Below, in pieces: positions 45,400 to 54,834 of a DNA stretch of 64,000 nucleotides. Position numbers and translations under genes: made by a program. This stretch comes from Bacillus sp. IITD106 (GTDB taxonomy: Bacteria; Bacillota; Bacilli; Bacillales; Bacillaceae_C). Every line of letters starts with the position of its first letter. The first letter of the stretch is position 1. The stretch lies in assembly GCF_019459225.1 (NCBI RefSeq), contig NZ_JAIAZY010000020.1, forward strand, positions 1 through 64,000, given 5' to 3'. The notes under the pieces were generated by a model. The model was not told the origin of the DNA. It did no database searches and saw only the letters and a program-made list of their open reading frames with translations.

Positions 45400-46494
45400 A
45401 TGAAATGGTTAAATGAAGAAGATATCGAGAATATTGCGATTGGCGCCGCGGTTCTTGGAACTGGTGGTGGCGGAGATCCCTACATCGGAAAAATGATGGC
45501 TCTTTCTGCCATAAAAAAATATGGTCCTGTCCAAGTTATTACTGTAGATGAATTAGAGGATAGCCAATGGGTTCTTCCTGCATCAGGCATGGGTTCACCA
45601 AGTGTTCTAGTTGAAAAGATCCCGTCTTTTGAACAATTGGCCGCTCCATTAAAAGCTTTTGAAAAAGTAACAGGAAAGAAAACGGATGTTGTGATGCCGA
45701 TTGAAATCGGAGGGGTTAATTCCCTTATCCCTGTTGCCGTTGCAGCAATGAATGGAATTCCCATTCTAGACGGAGATGCGATGGGACGAGCTTTTCCTGA
45801 AGCACAAATGGTTACGTTTCATTTAGATGGTTTAAAGCCTGAATTCGTCACCATTGCAGACGAACAAGGAAATACAGTAACAATCGAACCGGCAGATGGA
45901 TATTGGAGTGAAAAATTATCAAGGAATGTGACGATTTCAATGGGTGGATCCTCCATCGTTTGTGACTATGGGATTACCGGGAAACAAGTGAAAAAGAGCG
46001 TCATCCCAGGTACATTATCTTTAGCAAGACAAATTGGGGCACTTTTGAAAGAGCAACGAACTGCAGCTGTTCACCCTATCGTTCAAATGTTGGATATTCT
46101 TGGTGGTTACAAGCTTTTCAAAGGAAAAGCCATGCATATAAAACGTGAAATCCAAGGTGGTTTTACACGTGGAGAAGCTCATTTTGACGGTATTGATGAC
46201 AATGTAAATCAGTCATGCACTTTATTTTTCCAAAACGAGCATCTTCTTGCAGAAGTGGACGGAAAACCAATCGCCATGGCACCTGATTTAATTGCCGTAT
46301 TGGATGAAGAAACGGGTATGCCAATTACGACGGAAGGATTAAAATATGGCGCAAGAGCGGTCATCGTTGCTTTCCCTGCACATGAAAAATGGCGGACCCC
46401 GATTGGGATTGAAACAGCAGGACCGCGTTATTTCAAATACCCATACGATTATATTCCTCTAGAAACATTAGTAAAGGAGCATTCATCCAAATGA
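45400..46494 (+). CDS. DUF917-domain protein
   Basis: 364 aa. DUF917 signature: GAAVLGTGGGGDPYIGKMMA at the N-terminus, PASGMGSPSVL, and IEIGGVNSLIPVAVAAMNGI with LDGDAMGRAFPE. ATG at 45400 follows AAGGAGCG; the earlier ATG at 45376 lies inside the permease gene. DUF917 genes are commonly paired with hydantoinase A homologues and are thought to form part of an amidohydrolase complex. Confidence 0.9.
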   Translation: MKWLNEEDIENIAIGAAVLGTGGGGDPYIGKMMALSAIKKYGPVQVITVDELEDSQWVLPASGMGSPSVLVEKIPSFEQLAAPLKAFEKVTGKKTDVVMPIEIGGVNSLIPVAVAAMNGIPILDGDAMGRAFPEAQMVTFHLDGLKPEFVTIADEQGNTVTIEPADGYWSEKLSRNVTISMGGSSIVCDYGITGKQVKKSVIPGTLSLARQIGALLKEQRTAAVHPIVQMLDILGGYKLFKGKAMHIKREIQGGFTRGEAHFDGIDDNVNQSCTLFFQNEHLLAEVDGKPIAMAPDLIAVLDEETGMPITTEGLKYGARAVIVAFPAHEKWRTPIGIETAGPRYFKYPYDYIPLETLVKEHSSK

Positions 46495-48035
46495 TTAGAC
46501 TCGGAATCGATGTAGGTGGAACAAATACAGATGGCGTCATTTTAAATAGCGAAAATAAAGTACTTGGAAGTTCTAAAACAGCGACAACAAAAGATATTTT
46601 CACAGGAATCCAGAAAACAATCAAAACACTATTAGATGAAACGAAAATTAAAGCGGGTGAAATAAAAGTAGCCACGCTTGGGACAACCCATTGTACAAAT
46701 GCGATTGTTGAAAGGAAAGCCTTGAACAAAGTAGGGATTGTTCGGATATGTTTACCTTCCGGATCAACAGTTCCTCCGTTATTAGGCTGGCCGGACGATT
46801 TAATTGAGAAGCTCGAAGCCGAAACAGCGCTTGTCCATGGAGGTTATGAATATAATGGCTCCCCTATTTCTCAACTGAACTATGAGGAATTAAAGCAAGT
46901 TGTGGAACAATTTCGCGGAAAAATTGATTCCATTGCGATTTCCGGTGTATTTTCTCCCGTTTTAGGTGATCAAGAAAAAGAAGTAGCCAGATTTTTGGAA
47001 AAAGAATTGTCTGGTATCCCTATTTCAATATCTAGTGAAATTGGTACGATTGGCTTAATTGAAAGAGAAAATGCAACGATTTTAAATGCTGCTTTAATGT
47101 CTACCATTAGCCATGTGACACAAGGTTTTGAACGTGCATTAAACGATGAAGGGATTAATGCAAGCATATATCTTGGACAAAATGACGGTACATTAATGAC
47201 GAATAGCTTCGCACAAAAGTATCCAATCTTCACCATTGCTTGTGGACCAACTAATTCGATTAGAGGTGCAGCACATTTATCCCAAGAGCCGAATGCAATT
47301 GTTGTGGATATCGGTGGCACGACAACGGATATCGGTGTTTTATCTAACAGTTTTCCACGTCAAACTTCATTAGCTGTTGAAGTTGGTGGAGTCAGAACAA
47401 ATTATCGGATGCCGGATATATACTCCATCGGTTTCGGTGGCGGAACTCGTGTATATCTTGAAGGCGATTCGTGGAAAATTGGACCGGAAAGTGTTGGCTA
47501 TCAATTAACTGAAAAAGCGCTTGTGTTTGGCGGAGATGAATTGACAACAACCGATGTCGCGATTGGTGCAGGTTATATGGAGATTGAAAACACGGATGTT
47601 TCACAAGTTGCCAACATTCCATGCGATAAAATCTATCCTGATTTCGTAACAATGGTTGAACATGCGATTGACCGTATGAAAACAAGTGCCGAAGATCTTC
47701 CTGTTGTGTTAGTTGGAGGCGGGGCAGCACTCATGCCTGAAACATTAAAAGGTGCAAGTCGAGTCATCCGTCCTGACCATGCAAGTGTCGCCAATGCGAT
47801 CGGAGCTGCACTCGGTGATATTAGCGGAACGGTTGAAAGGATTTATACACTTGAAAACCGCAGCCATCAGGAAATTTTAGAAGAAGCAAAAGCTGAAGCG
47901 ATTCAAACTGCGATTGAAGCAGGAGCTAACCCAGACAAAATTGACATCATCCAATTAGAGGACTTTCCGCTCGCTTATCTACCAGGAAACGCAATCCTTG
48001 TAAGAGTAAAAGCTGCGGGGCCATTATTAGTATAA
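46491..48035 (+). CDS. Hydantoinase/oxoprolinase family protein (HyuA-like)
   Basis: 514 aa ASKHA-fold ATPase. Motifs: LGIDVGGTNTDGVIL, LGTTHCTNAIVERK, VVDIGGTTTDIGVLSNSFP, and LVGGGAALMPETL. Start overlaps the DUF917 stop (ATGA). The family cleaves 5-oxoproline or hydantoin rings with ATP. No HyuB partner is present; DUF917 may take that role. Confidence 0.92.
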   Translation: MIRLGIDVGGTNTDGVILNSENKVLGSSKTATTKDIFTGIQKTIKTLLDETKIKAGEIKVATLGTTHCTNAIVERKALNKVGIVRICLPSGSTVPPLLGWPDDLIEKLEAETALVHGGYEYNGSPISQLNYEELKQVVEQFRGKIDSIAISGVFSPVLGDQEKEVARFLEKELSGIPISISSEIGTIGLIERENATILNAALMSTISHVTQGFERALNDEGINASIYLGQNDGTLMTNSFAQKYPIFTIACGPTNSIRGAAHLSQEPNAIVVDIGGTTTDIGVLSNSFPRQTSLAVEVGGVRTNYRMPDIYSIGFGGGTRVYLEGDSWKIGPESVGYQLTEKALVFGGDELTTTDVAIGAGYMEIENTDVSQVANIPCDKIYPDFVTMVEHAIDRMKTSAEDLPVVLVGGGAALMPETLKGASRVIRPDHASVANAIGAALGDISGTVERIYTLENRSHQEILEEAKAEAIQTAIEAGANPDKIDIIQLEDFPLAYLPGNAILVRVKAAGPLLV

Positions 48036-48039
48036 ATTT

Positions 48040-48072
48040 TACGGGGCGTGTGTGCTACGCCCCGTATTTTTT
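48040..48072 (+). terminator. Terminator of the hydantoinase operon
   Basis: ACGGGGCGT, GTGTGCT, ACGCCCCGT followed by ATTTTTT, three bases after the stop. Confidence 0.9.
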
Positions 48073-48147
48073 ATTCATTATACAAAAAGGGTTTTTATGA
48101 AAATGAGCGAATTAAAAATGGGAGTGCGAAAATTTGGGGGCTCTTGA

Positions 48148-48579
48148 ATGAAAAAGTTAATGATCATGTTATTATTAAATACTATCGTCCTTACAACTAT
48201 TGTAGGATGCGCGACTAAGGTGCCGAAAGAGTTTGATTGGAGCCAACTAACTAGAGTTGATGTTCAAATATTCACGGAAGAAAACAATGATAATGAAATA
48301 ATAATTGCAGAGGAAGAAAAGATTAAAAGTTTAAGAGAAGTATTTGCAAAGATTAAATGGGAAGAGAATGTAAAAGCGGAAATGGATCGAAAAGAAGATG
48401 TAAATGCCACTTTATTTTTCACGTTTGATAAAAATATGCCTGAAAGATTATTTGAATATTTTATTTGGTTTAATCATGATGATATATCAACAACAATTAT
48501 TGACAAAGAAAAAAATGCTTTAGAGACATTAAACAAAGATGATACCAAAACATTGAAAGATATAGTATTACATAACTGA
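48148..48579 (+). CDS. Hypothetical lipoprotein
   Basis: 143 aa. Signal peptide with lipobox VGC (cysteine near residue 21) and a charged mature part (DVQIFTEENNDNEIIIAEEE, LFEYFIWFNHDDISTT). No family is recognised. The ATG is preceded by GGGGGC, a weak ribosome site. It forms a single-gene unit. Confidence 0.75.
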   Translation: MKKLMIMLLLNTIVLTTIVGCATKVPKEFDWSQLTRVDVQIFTEENNDNEIIIAEEEKIKSLREVFAKIKWEENVKAEMDRKEDVNATLFFTFDKNMPERLFEYFIWFNHDDISTTIIDKEKNALETLNKDDTKTLKDIVLHN

Positions 48580-48658
48580 AGAACAGGTATGTCCTGTTCT
48601 TCCCATGATTTTTAATAATAAATGCTTGTTTTGAACGATCTTTAAAATGGATTATTTG

Positions 48659-48866
48659 TTAAAGGTTCGTCCGCTTCATCTCTGCCTTAAGACGCAGCCA
48701 TCTTTTCTTCCGTTCACCATCTACCGTTTCCCAGTCATAATGTTGATGCAAAAAGTTGTAATTAATCAATCGACGATAACTTAGAAATTTTGGCATTGCC
48801 TTTAGCATACCCAATTTAAGTCCAAATGCATTTGTAGCTTTTTTTTAGTACACTTTTCCCCAGCAT
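48659..48866 (-). pseudogene. Frameshifted small gene
   Basis: A good start (AGAGGGA then ATG at 48866) leads in 10 codons to an A8 run (T8 at 48839-48846 on the plus strand). The frame then changes; from there an open frame runs 60 codons to TAA at 48659 and gives a plausible basic, aromatic-rich protein end (LSYRRLINYNFLHQHYDWET; KKRWLRLKAEMKRTNL). Removing one or two A's would join them into ~68 aa. It is either slippery or a pseudogene; I do not recognise the family. Confidence 0.5.
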
Positions 48867-48967
48867 TCCATTCCCTCTTTCACTTTCTTAATCTATCATT
48901 ATCTATTGCATTGCTAATCCGAGTTTATCTTATTTTTCCCGTAATACAGGCCTGTACATAGAAATTT

Positions 48968-49591
48968 CTATTTATAACCCAATACCTTTCCTGTAATTTT
49001 TTCTTTAGATATCACTCCCCTTGTGAAACTTCTAAACCAATTATCACCCATAACATAAACATATCCTTCTGGAACTGTAATTTCATCTTCGTTTAAATTT
49101 TGGTAATATCCAACCGCGTTTTTCACATTCTGTTCTAAATGAGGTGCCTCAAAATCTCCTTCTTCCAATTCTTTTTTCATTTCATTTAAATCCTGACCTA
49201 AGTCATGAGCCCTACCGTAAAATGTATCCAGTTTTTTTCCGTTTATAAAAAATTGTGCTGTAGCAATTTTAACTTTTTCCCCCTCCAACGCTATCACGCG
49301 GGTTATACCATCAAATTCATCATTCATATCGTTTTTGTATATAATGATGTCCCCTCTATTGATTGGATATTTTTCATAATATCTAGGTTGTACCACAATT
49401 TCTTTATCAAAGAAGTCATGATTTCCTCGGTCCATTTCATCATTCATTGCATGGATGATAATCATGTCGGAACTAATGTCCGAAACATTTTCCATATCTA
49501 TTTTTGTACTTGGATCCGTGATGGTTTTTTCCGAACATCCCGTTAAAAAGAGCGACAAAACGAAAAACGTTATTAGTATTCGAATTTTCAA
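48968..49591 (-). CDS. Signal peptidase I-like lipoprotein lacking catalytic residues
   Basis: 207 aa from TTG at 49591 (AAGGAGG eight bases upstream). Lipobox FLTGC. The rest follows the signal peptidase I pattern: INRGDIIIYKN, GITRVIALEGEKV, FFINGKK, and VYVMGDNWFRSFTRGVISKE. At the serine position (SMxPT in active enzymes) it has HAMNDEM, and at the lysine position (KRxIG) it has TRVIA. Both catalytic residues are absent, so it is probably a non-enzymatic binding lipoprotein. Confidence 0.82.
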   Translation of the reverse strand: MKIRILITFFVLSLFLTGCSEKTITDPSTKIDMENVSDISSDMIIIHAMNDEMDRGNHDFFDKEIVVQPRYYEKYPINRGDIIIYKNDMNDEFDGITRVIALEGEKVKIATAQFFINGKKLDTFYGRAHDLGQDLNEMKKELEEGDFEAPHLEQNVKNAVGYYQNLNEDEITVPEGYVYVMGDNWFRSFTRGVISKEKITGKVLGYK

Positions 49592-49762
49592 AGAAATCGC
49601 CTCCTTGGAATTATTATACTTTAATTTTGAAAAACCCTTACAAATAACTGTTACAATATTCTGACTAAATTTATTATAAAGTAATATAAGTACCTTGTAA
49701 TCTAAGCTAATTAGCATACAATTTAATTAAGCAAACTAAACCTGTTTCGGAGGAAATCGGAG

Positions 49763-50056
49763 ATGGAAAAAGAGATGTCTTCAATCGAAAAAAAGCAAAA
49801 AAAAGCATTGTTTTATAAACTTGGAATAGGGCTTTTAATACTGTCCCTCTTGATTTGGCTGATTCCAGTTATTACGCCTTTTATGCCCCTTTCAATTAAG
49901 ATGAAGGCAAGTATCATAACAGGAAGTATCATAGTATCGGAAATCATTTTTTGGGTAGGGGCTTTACTTGTTGGAAAAGAAGTAGCTAGAAAATTTAAAA
50001 GCTATTTAAATCCTAAAAATTGGCAAAAAAAAAGTGGACAGAAAGATGAACATTAA
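49763..50056 (+). CDS. Transporter-suffix-domain membrane protein
   Basis: 97 aa with two transmembrane helices (YKLGIGLLILSLLIWLIPVI and ASIITGSIIVSEIIFWVGAL) and the conserved end GKEVARKFKSYLNPKNW, which I recognise as the short domain sometimes fused to transporters. GGAGG precedes the ATG. The function is unknown. Confidence 0.8.
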   Translation: MEKEMSSIEKKQKKALFYKLGIGLLILSLLIWLIPVITPFMPLSIKMKASIITGSIIVSEIIFWVGALLVGKEVARKFKSYLNPKNWQKKSGQKDEH

Positions 50057-50199
50057 TTGAAAACATATAGATTTTGTCTTTACTTCCAAACTACAGGGAA
50101 GAAGGATAAATTATTAACACAAGACGTGCTATGACAACGCAAACAGCCCCACACCTATAGCGGGGGCTGAAAGGGAAATGATTAAGACTCATAATTTTG

Positions 50200-51561
50200 T
50201 TAATTAAATGTTGTTCTTAAAGCAGCATTATACACTTCTTGGAAGGATACTCCATGCTCCAAAGCTGCTTTTTTTACATCTTCGTATTCGGGAACTTCCC
50301 TAATAACGTCGCCTTTTTTTATAGCCTGTTTTATGTTGATTAGGCCGTATGGTGTTTCAGCAGTAATAATTTTTCGATCTAAAATACTGCGTGACCACGT
50401 ATTTTTTCGAACACCAAGTGTTGTCGTTTCCTTGAATAAAATCTCGGTTAATTTAGCATCAAGATGTTCAGGTGAAAGAACAGTGACTAACGTACCAGGG
50501 CGATTTTTTTTCATAAAAATAGTGGTGTAATATACATCGAGTGCACCCTCATTTAGTAATTTTTCCATTACATATCCGAATGCTTCACCTGTCATATCAT
50601 CCATATGGCATTCAATTACAGAGATGGATTCTTGTTTTCCTGAGATAAGCTCATTTCCTTCCAATAGTTCTCCAACCATGACTCTTAATACGTTCGGACG
50701 GCCAGGAATATTGCGAGTACCCGCACCGTAGCCGATCGATGATATTTTCATCGCCGGCAACGTTCCGAAAGAATCGGATTGACTTACAACAATCCCAGCT
50801 CCCGTTGGCGTTGTCAATTCATACGGCAAATCGCTAGGAGCAATCGGGACATTTTTCATCATATCGAGTGTAGCTGGTGCCGGAACAGGATAAATCCCGT
50901 GGGAAATACGTATTTTCCCAGAACCTAATGGAACATGGGACGTAATGATTTTTTCAATTTCTAGTTCTTCTAAGGCAATCGCAGTTGCAATAATATCGAC
51001 AATAGAATCGACGGCTCCCACTTCATGAAAATGAACATCATCAATTGACATATTATGTATTTTAGATTCTGATTTCGCTATCGGAGCAAAAATTTGCTTA
51101 CTGCGTTCCTTCACCTTTGGGCTTAGCTCAGATTCTTCAATAAGCTTAACGATATCCGCATACCGGCTGTGGTGGTGATGATGGTGACTATCGTGTGAAT
51201 GATCGTTATTATTGTGATGATGCTCGTGATCATGACTAAGTTCGTGATGATGATCTTGATGCGAATGGTCATGATCGTGGTGATGGTGTGTGTGCTCATG
51301 ATGTGTATGATCGTGTGAATGATGTTCGTGTCCTCCATGGTGATGATGATCATGGGAATGTTCTTCATCAAGGATGACATCAAATTTTATCGAACTAATC
51401 CCCTCTTTTACAACCCTTGAACACTTAATTTCATAGCCTGATACATCCAACTTCTTTAATTCGCGTTCTATTTTTTCTGGTGAAGCACCTGCATCGATTA
51501 AAGCACCTACCATCATATCGCCGCTAATTCCTGAAAAACAATCTATATATAATGCCTTCAT
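50200..51561 (-). CDS. larC: Nickel insertion protein LarC
   Basis: 453 aa in one uninterrupted frame. N-terminal YIDCFSGISGDMMVGALIDA, central SIDDVHFHEVGAVDSIVDII, TTPTGAGIVVSQ and C-terminal IECHMDDMTGEAFGYVMEKL with GTLVTVLSPE. A long His/Asp-rich stretch (residues about 72-135, dozens of His) should bind nickel. LarC inserts Ni into the pincer nucleotide, using CTP. In Lactiplantibacillus plantarum larC is split by a programmed frameshift; here it is not. It overlaps larB by four bases. Confidence 0.95.
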   Translation of the reverse strand: MKALYIDCFSGISGDMMVGALIDAGASPEKIERELKKLDVSGYEIKCSRVVKEGISSIKFDVILDEEHSHDHHHHGGHEHHSHDHTHHEHTHHHHDHDHSHQDHHHELSHDHEHHHNNNDHSHDSHHHHHHSRYADIVKLIEESELSPKVKERSKQIFAPIAKSESKIHNMSIDDVHFHEVGAVDSIVDIIATAIALEELEIEKIITSHVPLGSGKIRISHGIYPVPAPATLDMMKNVPIAPSDLPYELTTPTGAGIVVSQSDSFGTLPAMKISSIGYGAGTRNIPGRPNVLRVMVGELLEGNELISGKQESISVIECHMDDMTGEAFGYVMEKLLNEGALDVYYTTIFMKKNRPGTLVTVLSPEHLDAKLTEILFKETTTLGVRKNTWSRSILDRKIITAETPYGLINIKQAIKKGDVIREVPEYEDVKKAALEHGVSFQEVYNAALRTTFN

Positions 51562-52367
51562 GTATGTTCTTCCTTTCCTGCCAATGCTTTTTCTACAGCT
51601 TGATCTATCGTATTTGTTAGAGTCGCGGCAAAATAACCTGCCCCGAAACCATTGTCAATATTAACTACTGAAACTCCGCTCGCACAGCTGCTAAGCATAG
51701 CTAAAAGTGCTGCGATACCATTCAAACTCGCTCCATATCCGATACTTGTTGGAACTGCAATGACAGGTTTAGAAACGAGTCCGCCGACTACACTCGCCAA
51801 CGCCCCTTCCATTCCGGCAACAACAATAACAACGTTTGCATTTTCTATTAAACTAGCCTTATTTAATAGACGATGAATGCCTGCAACTCCAATATCATAA
51901 ATTCGCTCCACTTTATTACCCATTAATTCGGCAGTAATGGCTGCCTCTTCCGCAATCGGCAAATCAGAAGTTCCCGCGCACACAACAGCAATATACCCTT
52001 TTTTCCAATTCTCTCGAAATGTGGAATGAATCCAATGAAAGGTGCGAGCTGATTCGTGATAATAAAAGGTTTGATTTGGGTACTTTGAGCGGAGTTTTTC
52101 CAATAGAAAATTCGCTTTTTCCAAACTTACTCTTGTTGCCAATACTTTATCGTGGTGTTCCATCAGCTTTGTAAAAATCCCTAGAATTTGTTCACTCGTC
52201 TTACCTTCGCCATAAATTACCTCAGGGAATCCCGTTCGCACTTCTCTCTGCAAATCTAATGTAGCATAGCCTAATTCCTCTTGAGGCTTTAACTTTTCCA
52301 TTGCCTCTTCTATAGAAAGATCCCCTTTTTGAACCGACTCTAAAATACGTTCCATTGAATGTCTCAT
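51558..52367 (-). CDS. larB: Pyridinium-3,5-biscarboxylic acid mononucleotide synthase LarB
   Basis: 269 aa. AIR-carboxylase-like core: VVCAGTSDLPIAEEAAITAE, YDIGVAGIHRLL, VVAGMEGALASVVGGLVSKP and PTSIGYGASLNGIAALLAML. LarB carboxylates and hydrolyses NaAD as the first step of nickel pincer nucleotide synthesis. It overlaps both larE and larC by four bases. Confidence 0.95.
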   Translation of the reverse strand: MRHSMERILESVQKGDLSIEEAMEKLKPQEELGYATLDLQREVRTGFPEVIYGEGKTSEQILGIFTKLMEHHDKVLATRVSLEKANFLLEKLRSKYPNQTFYYHESARTFHWIHSTFRENWKKGYIAVVCAGTSDLPIAEEAAITAELMGNKVERIYDIGVAGIHRLLNKASLIENANVVIVVAGMEGALASVVGGLVSKPVIAVPTSIGYGASLNGIAALLAMLSSCASGVSVVNIDNGFGAGYFAATLTNTIDQAVEKALAGKEEHT

Positions 52368-53188
52368 ATCGTCGCCTTCTCTTTTAATACTTCATTCATA
52401 CTTCCTGAGCGATATCCTTGTAGATCTAGAGTTACATAGGAAAAGCCGAATGATTTTAAGGCGTGAACAATTTTCTCATGTTGCCCAACTACCTTTTTCA
52501 TATCTTGTTGGTAAACTTCAATTCTAGCAATTTTATCGTGATGGCGAACACGAACTTGATATAATCCAAGACCCAGTAAGTAATCCTCAGCTAAATCCAG
52601 CTGATTAATTTTTTCTTTCGTGATTTTCGTTCCATATGGAATTCTTGAAGAAAGACATGCAAAAGATGGTTTATTCCATGTTCTTAAACCCATTTCTTTT
52701 GAAAGCGTTCTTATTTCTTCTTTAAAAAAATTCGCTTCTTGAAGAGGACTGCGAACACCCAATGCTCTTGCTGCTTGCATGCCAGGCCTGTGCTCACCAA
52801 GATCGTCCATGATTGATCCATCGACAATTGTGTATTGCTCACCATACTCAGCCACTAGTTCAAGAAGATGATTATATAATCCATTTTTACAATGGAAACA
52901 ACGATTGGAATCGTTTTTAACAAATTCAGCATCTGCCAGTTCATTTACACGTGTTTCAATATGTGGAACTTGAAGCTCCTCGGCAAGACTTTTCGCCAAC
53001 TGAAACTCCCGGTCCGGAAATGTTTCGGATGCCGCCGTTACAGCTAACAATTTATCTCCAAGGGCTTCCTTAGCGACTGCTAAAAGAAATGTGCTATCTA
53101 CACCCCCTGAAAAAGCAACTAACACATTATCCATATCTTGTAAAATCTTAATCAGATTTTGTTTTTTATCATATAAAACAGGATCCAC
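52364..53188 (-). CDS. larE: Pincer nucleotide sulfur transferase LarE
   Basis: 274 aa PP-loop ATPase: AFSGGVDSTFLLAVAKEAL. The sulfur-donor cysteine lies in CLSSRIPYGTKIT; two further Cys are in SNRCFHCKNGLY. It converts the carboxylates of the larB product to thioacids. GTG at 53188 lies six bases from AAGGAGG; the ATG at 53194 is too close. No larA (lactate racemase) is in the window, so the cofactor may serve another enzyme. Confidence 0.94.
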   Translation of the reverse strand: MDPVLYDKKQNLIKILQDMDNVLVAFSGGVDSTFLLAVAKEALGDKLLAVTAASETFPDREFQLAKSLAEELQVPHIETRVNELADAEFVKNDSNRCFHCKNGLYNHLLELVAEYGEQYTIVDGSIMDDLGEHRPGMQAARALGVRSPLQEANFFKEEIRTLSKEMGLRTWNKPSFACLSSRIPYGTKITKEKINQLDLAEDYLLGLGLYQVRVRHHDKIARIEVYQQDMKKVVGQHEKIVHALKSFGFSYVTLDLQGYRSGSMNEVLKEKATI

Positions 53189-53280
53189 AAACATCCTCCT
53201 TCGGTCTATCTTTAAAGATATCATAATTACTTATCACTATTGATTTTATAGCAAAGCGTTAAAAGAAACCATGTAATTGT

Positions 53281-54551
53281 TTAAAAACCATAAACATAAT
53301 TACCCCCATTCAAAAAAGAACGGGGGTAAATTTTACTTCTGGTAAAGAATGAAGGAGCAGAATCTACATTTTTAATCCATATATGTTCTTGGCTATTTAA
53401 ATCAGCCTTTACCCATACATTAGCTGTATTTTCCTTTGAGTTTTTGCGAAACCATGTAAGTTGTGAAGCGACAACTTGAGGCTCAGTATCAAATTCATCC
53501 TTCATTGGAAACGAGAGTTGTTTTTGCTCTTCTGACTTTATATTGATTGCATAAAGTGCAGTAAACATTGTTGGAACAGGTCCTTCCTTCCATTCTTTAT
53601 TCTCTTTTGCACGGGCAACAATCACCTCATCTGGAGATTACCATTCCAAACCAAGATCTACATAGCCTTTAGGGGTATATTCCTTTTGCTGCTTAGAGAT
53701 GGGGATGTCGGCAATTGTGGTTTTCTTATTTTCAACGAAAAATCTTCCTTCACCTGAAATATAAGCAAGTTGATTGGTAGAAGGAGCCCATTTAAACCAG
53801 TCTTTATACCAAAGCATTTTTCCCACCGTTTGGAATTTTTCTCCTTGTGAAGATAGGACACACAATGTATTACTATCATTTGACCAGGAAGCTGTAGGAA
53901 TCCCTAAAAAACTAACCCAATTCCCATCAGGCTCCACTTAAAATAATCAGCGTCAATAGCAAAAAGGGCAGGTGTATCCGTTTTTATCGTATAAAAGGGA
54001 ATCATCTTATTAGAATCGAGATTGGCATCGACTGGCACTTTAAAAATCGGAATGGGTCCCCAACCTGTAGGACGTAAAGCGGATTGCGAGGAAACGATAA
54101 ATTCTTTTCCGTTTGGAAACCATTCGAAACCACTTACTCCTAATGCAACATTTTCAAATCCTTGTGGACGGCCATTCTTCATTTTCGTAACGTTTAATAT
54201 TCCTCTAGCATTGTAAGCCAATTGATTTTTTATTTGAGACCATTTAAAGTCGAACGCTTCCAGTTTTATATAAGGTTGGTAGCTTTCGTTTTTGCTTGTA
54301 TCGTAAATGAATAAACTTGATTTTTTTCCTTCTTCATCACCATCAGCATAAGCAAGAAAACGACCATCGTATGACCATTTAGGAAAATTGACAACATACC
54401 GATTCTTCGTGATTTGTATTTCTTCATCTCCCTTTTTAATCCAAAGCTGATGATCACGGATAAATGCAGCAGTGAGAGGAGCTTCTGCGTTGCCCCATGT
54501 TGGAAAAAGAAGATAGATAAAAACAAGCGTTAATAAAATACGAATTCCCAC
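53281..54551 (-). pseudogene. TolB-like beta-propeller protein, disrupted
   Basis: Three pieces of one exported propeller protein. Piece 1 (53904-54551) has a signal peptide and TolB-type blades (NFPKWSYDGRFLAYADGDEE, GFEWFPNGKEFIV). Near 53931 one base is missing: the KWS is followed by LMG, while the next frame supplies PDGNWVSFLG. Piece 2 (53638-53937) ends at TAA right after GLEW, and piece 3 (53281-53637) continues in that same frame with SPDEVIVAR. So there is one frameshift and one nonsense change. The function would have been periplasm-like/wall sugar or ligand binding. Confidence 0.88.
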
Positions 54552-54834
54552 AATAATCCCTCCTACCTTTAGGTTGTCCAGATTAATGATGGGAATTCGC
54601 TATTCCTGCTAGTGTAGTATTACTATTTTTTATACCAACTTCCATATGAAGTCTTAAGGTTCCATGATAAAAAGTGCAAGCCAAAGACCATTATAATTAC
54701 CAAGATCTACCCTCACTTTATTTAAGGATATTTGATTGCTTAAATATATATGATTTTATCTATTATTGAACCACAAATCACTAAAGTGACATGATTCTTG
54801 AGTAGTAACCCCTTTTAGGTTAATTTCACCAAGC
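54552..54834. other. Intergenic region without a gene
   Basis: About 280 A/T-rich bases upstream of the broken TolB-like gene. I see no ORF with a ribosome site and no clear terminator. Its left part should hold the former promoter of the pseudogene. Confidence 0.4.

Noticed and set aside
51123-51383. Ile/Thr/Met-rich 86-aa ORF
   Set aside because: It is a frame-shifted reading of the CAT/CAC-rich His stretch of larC, without a start signal.
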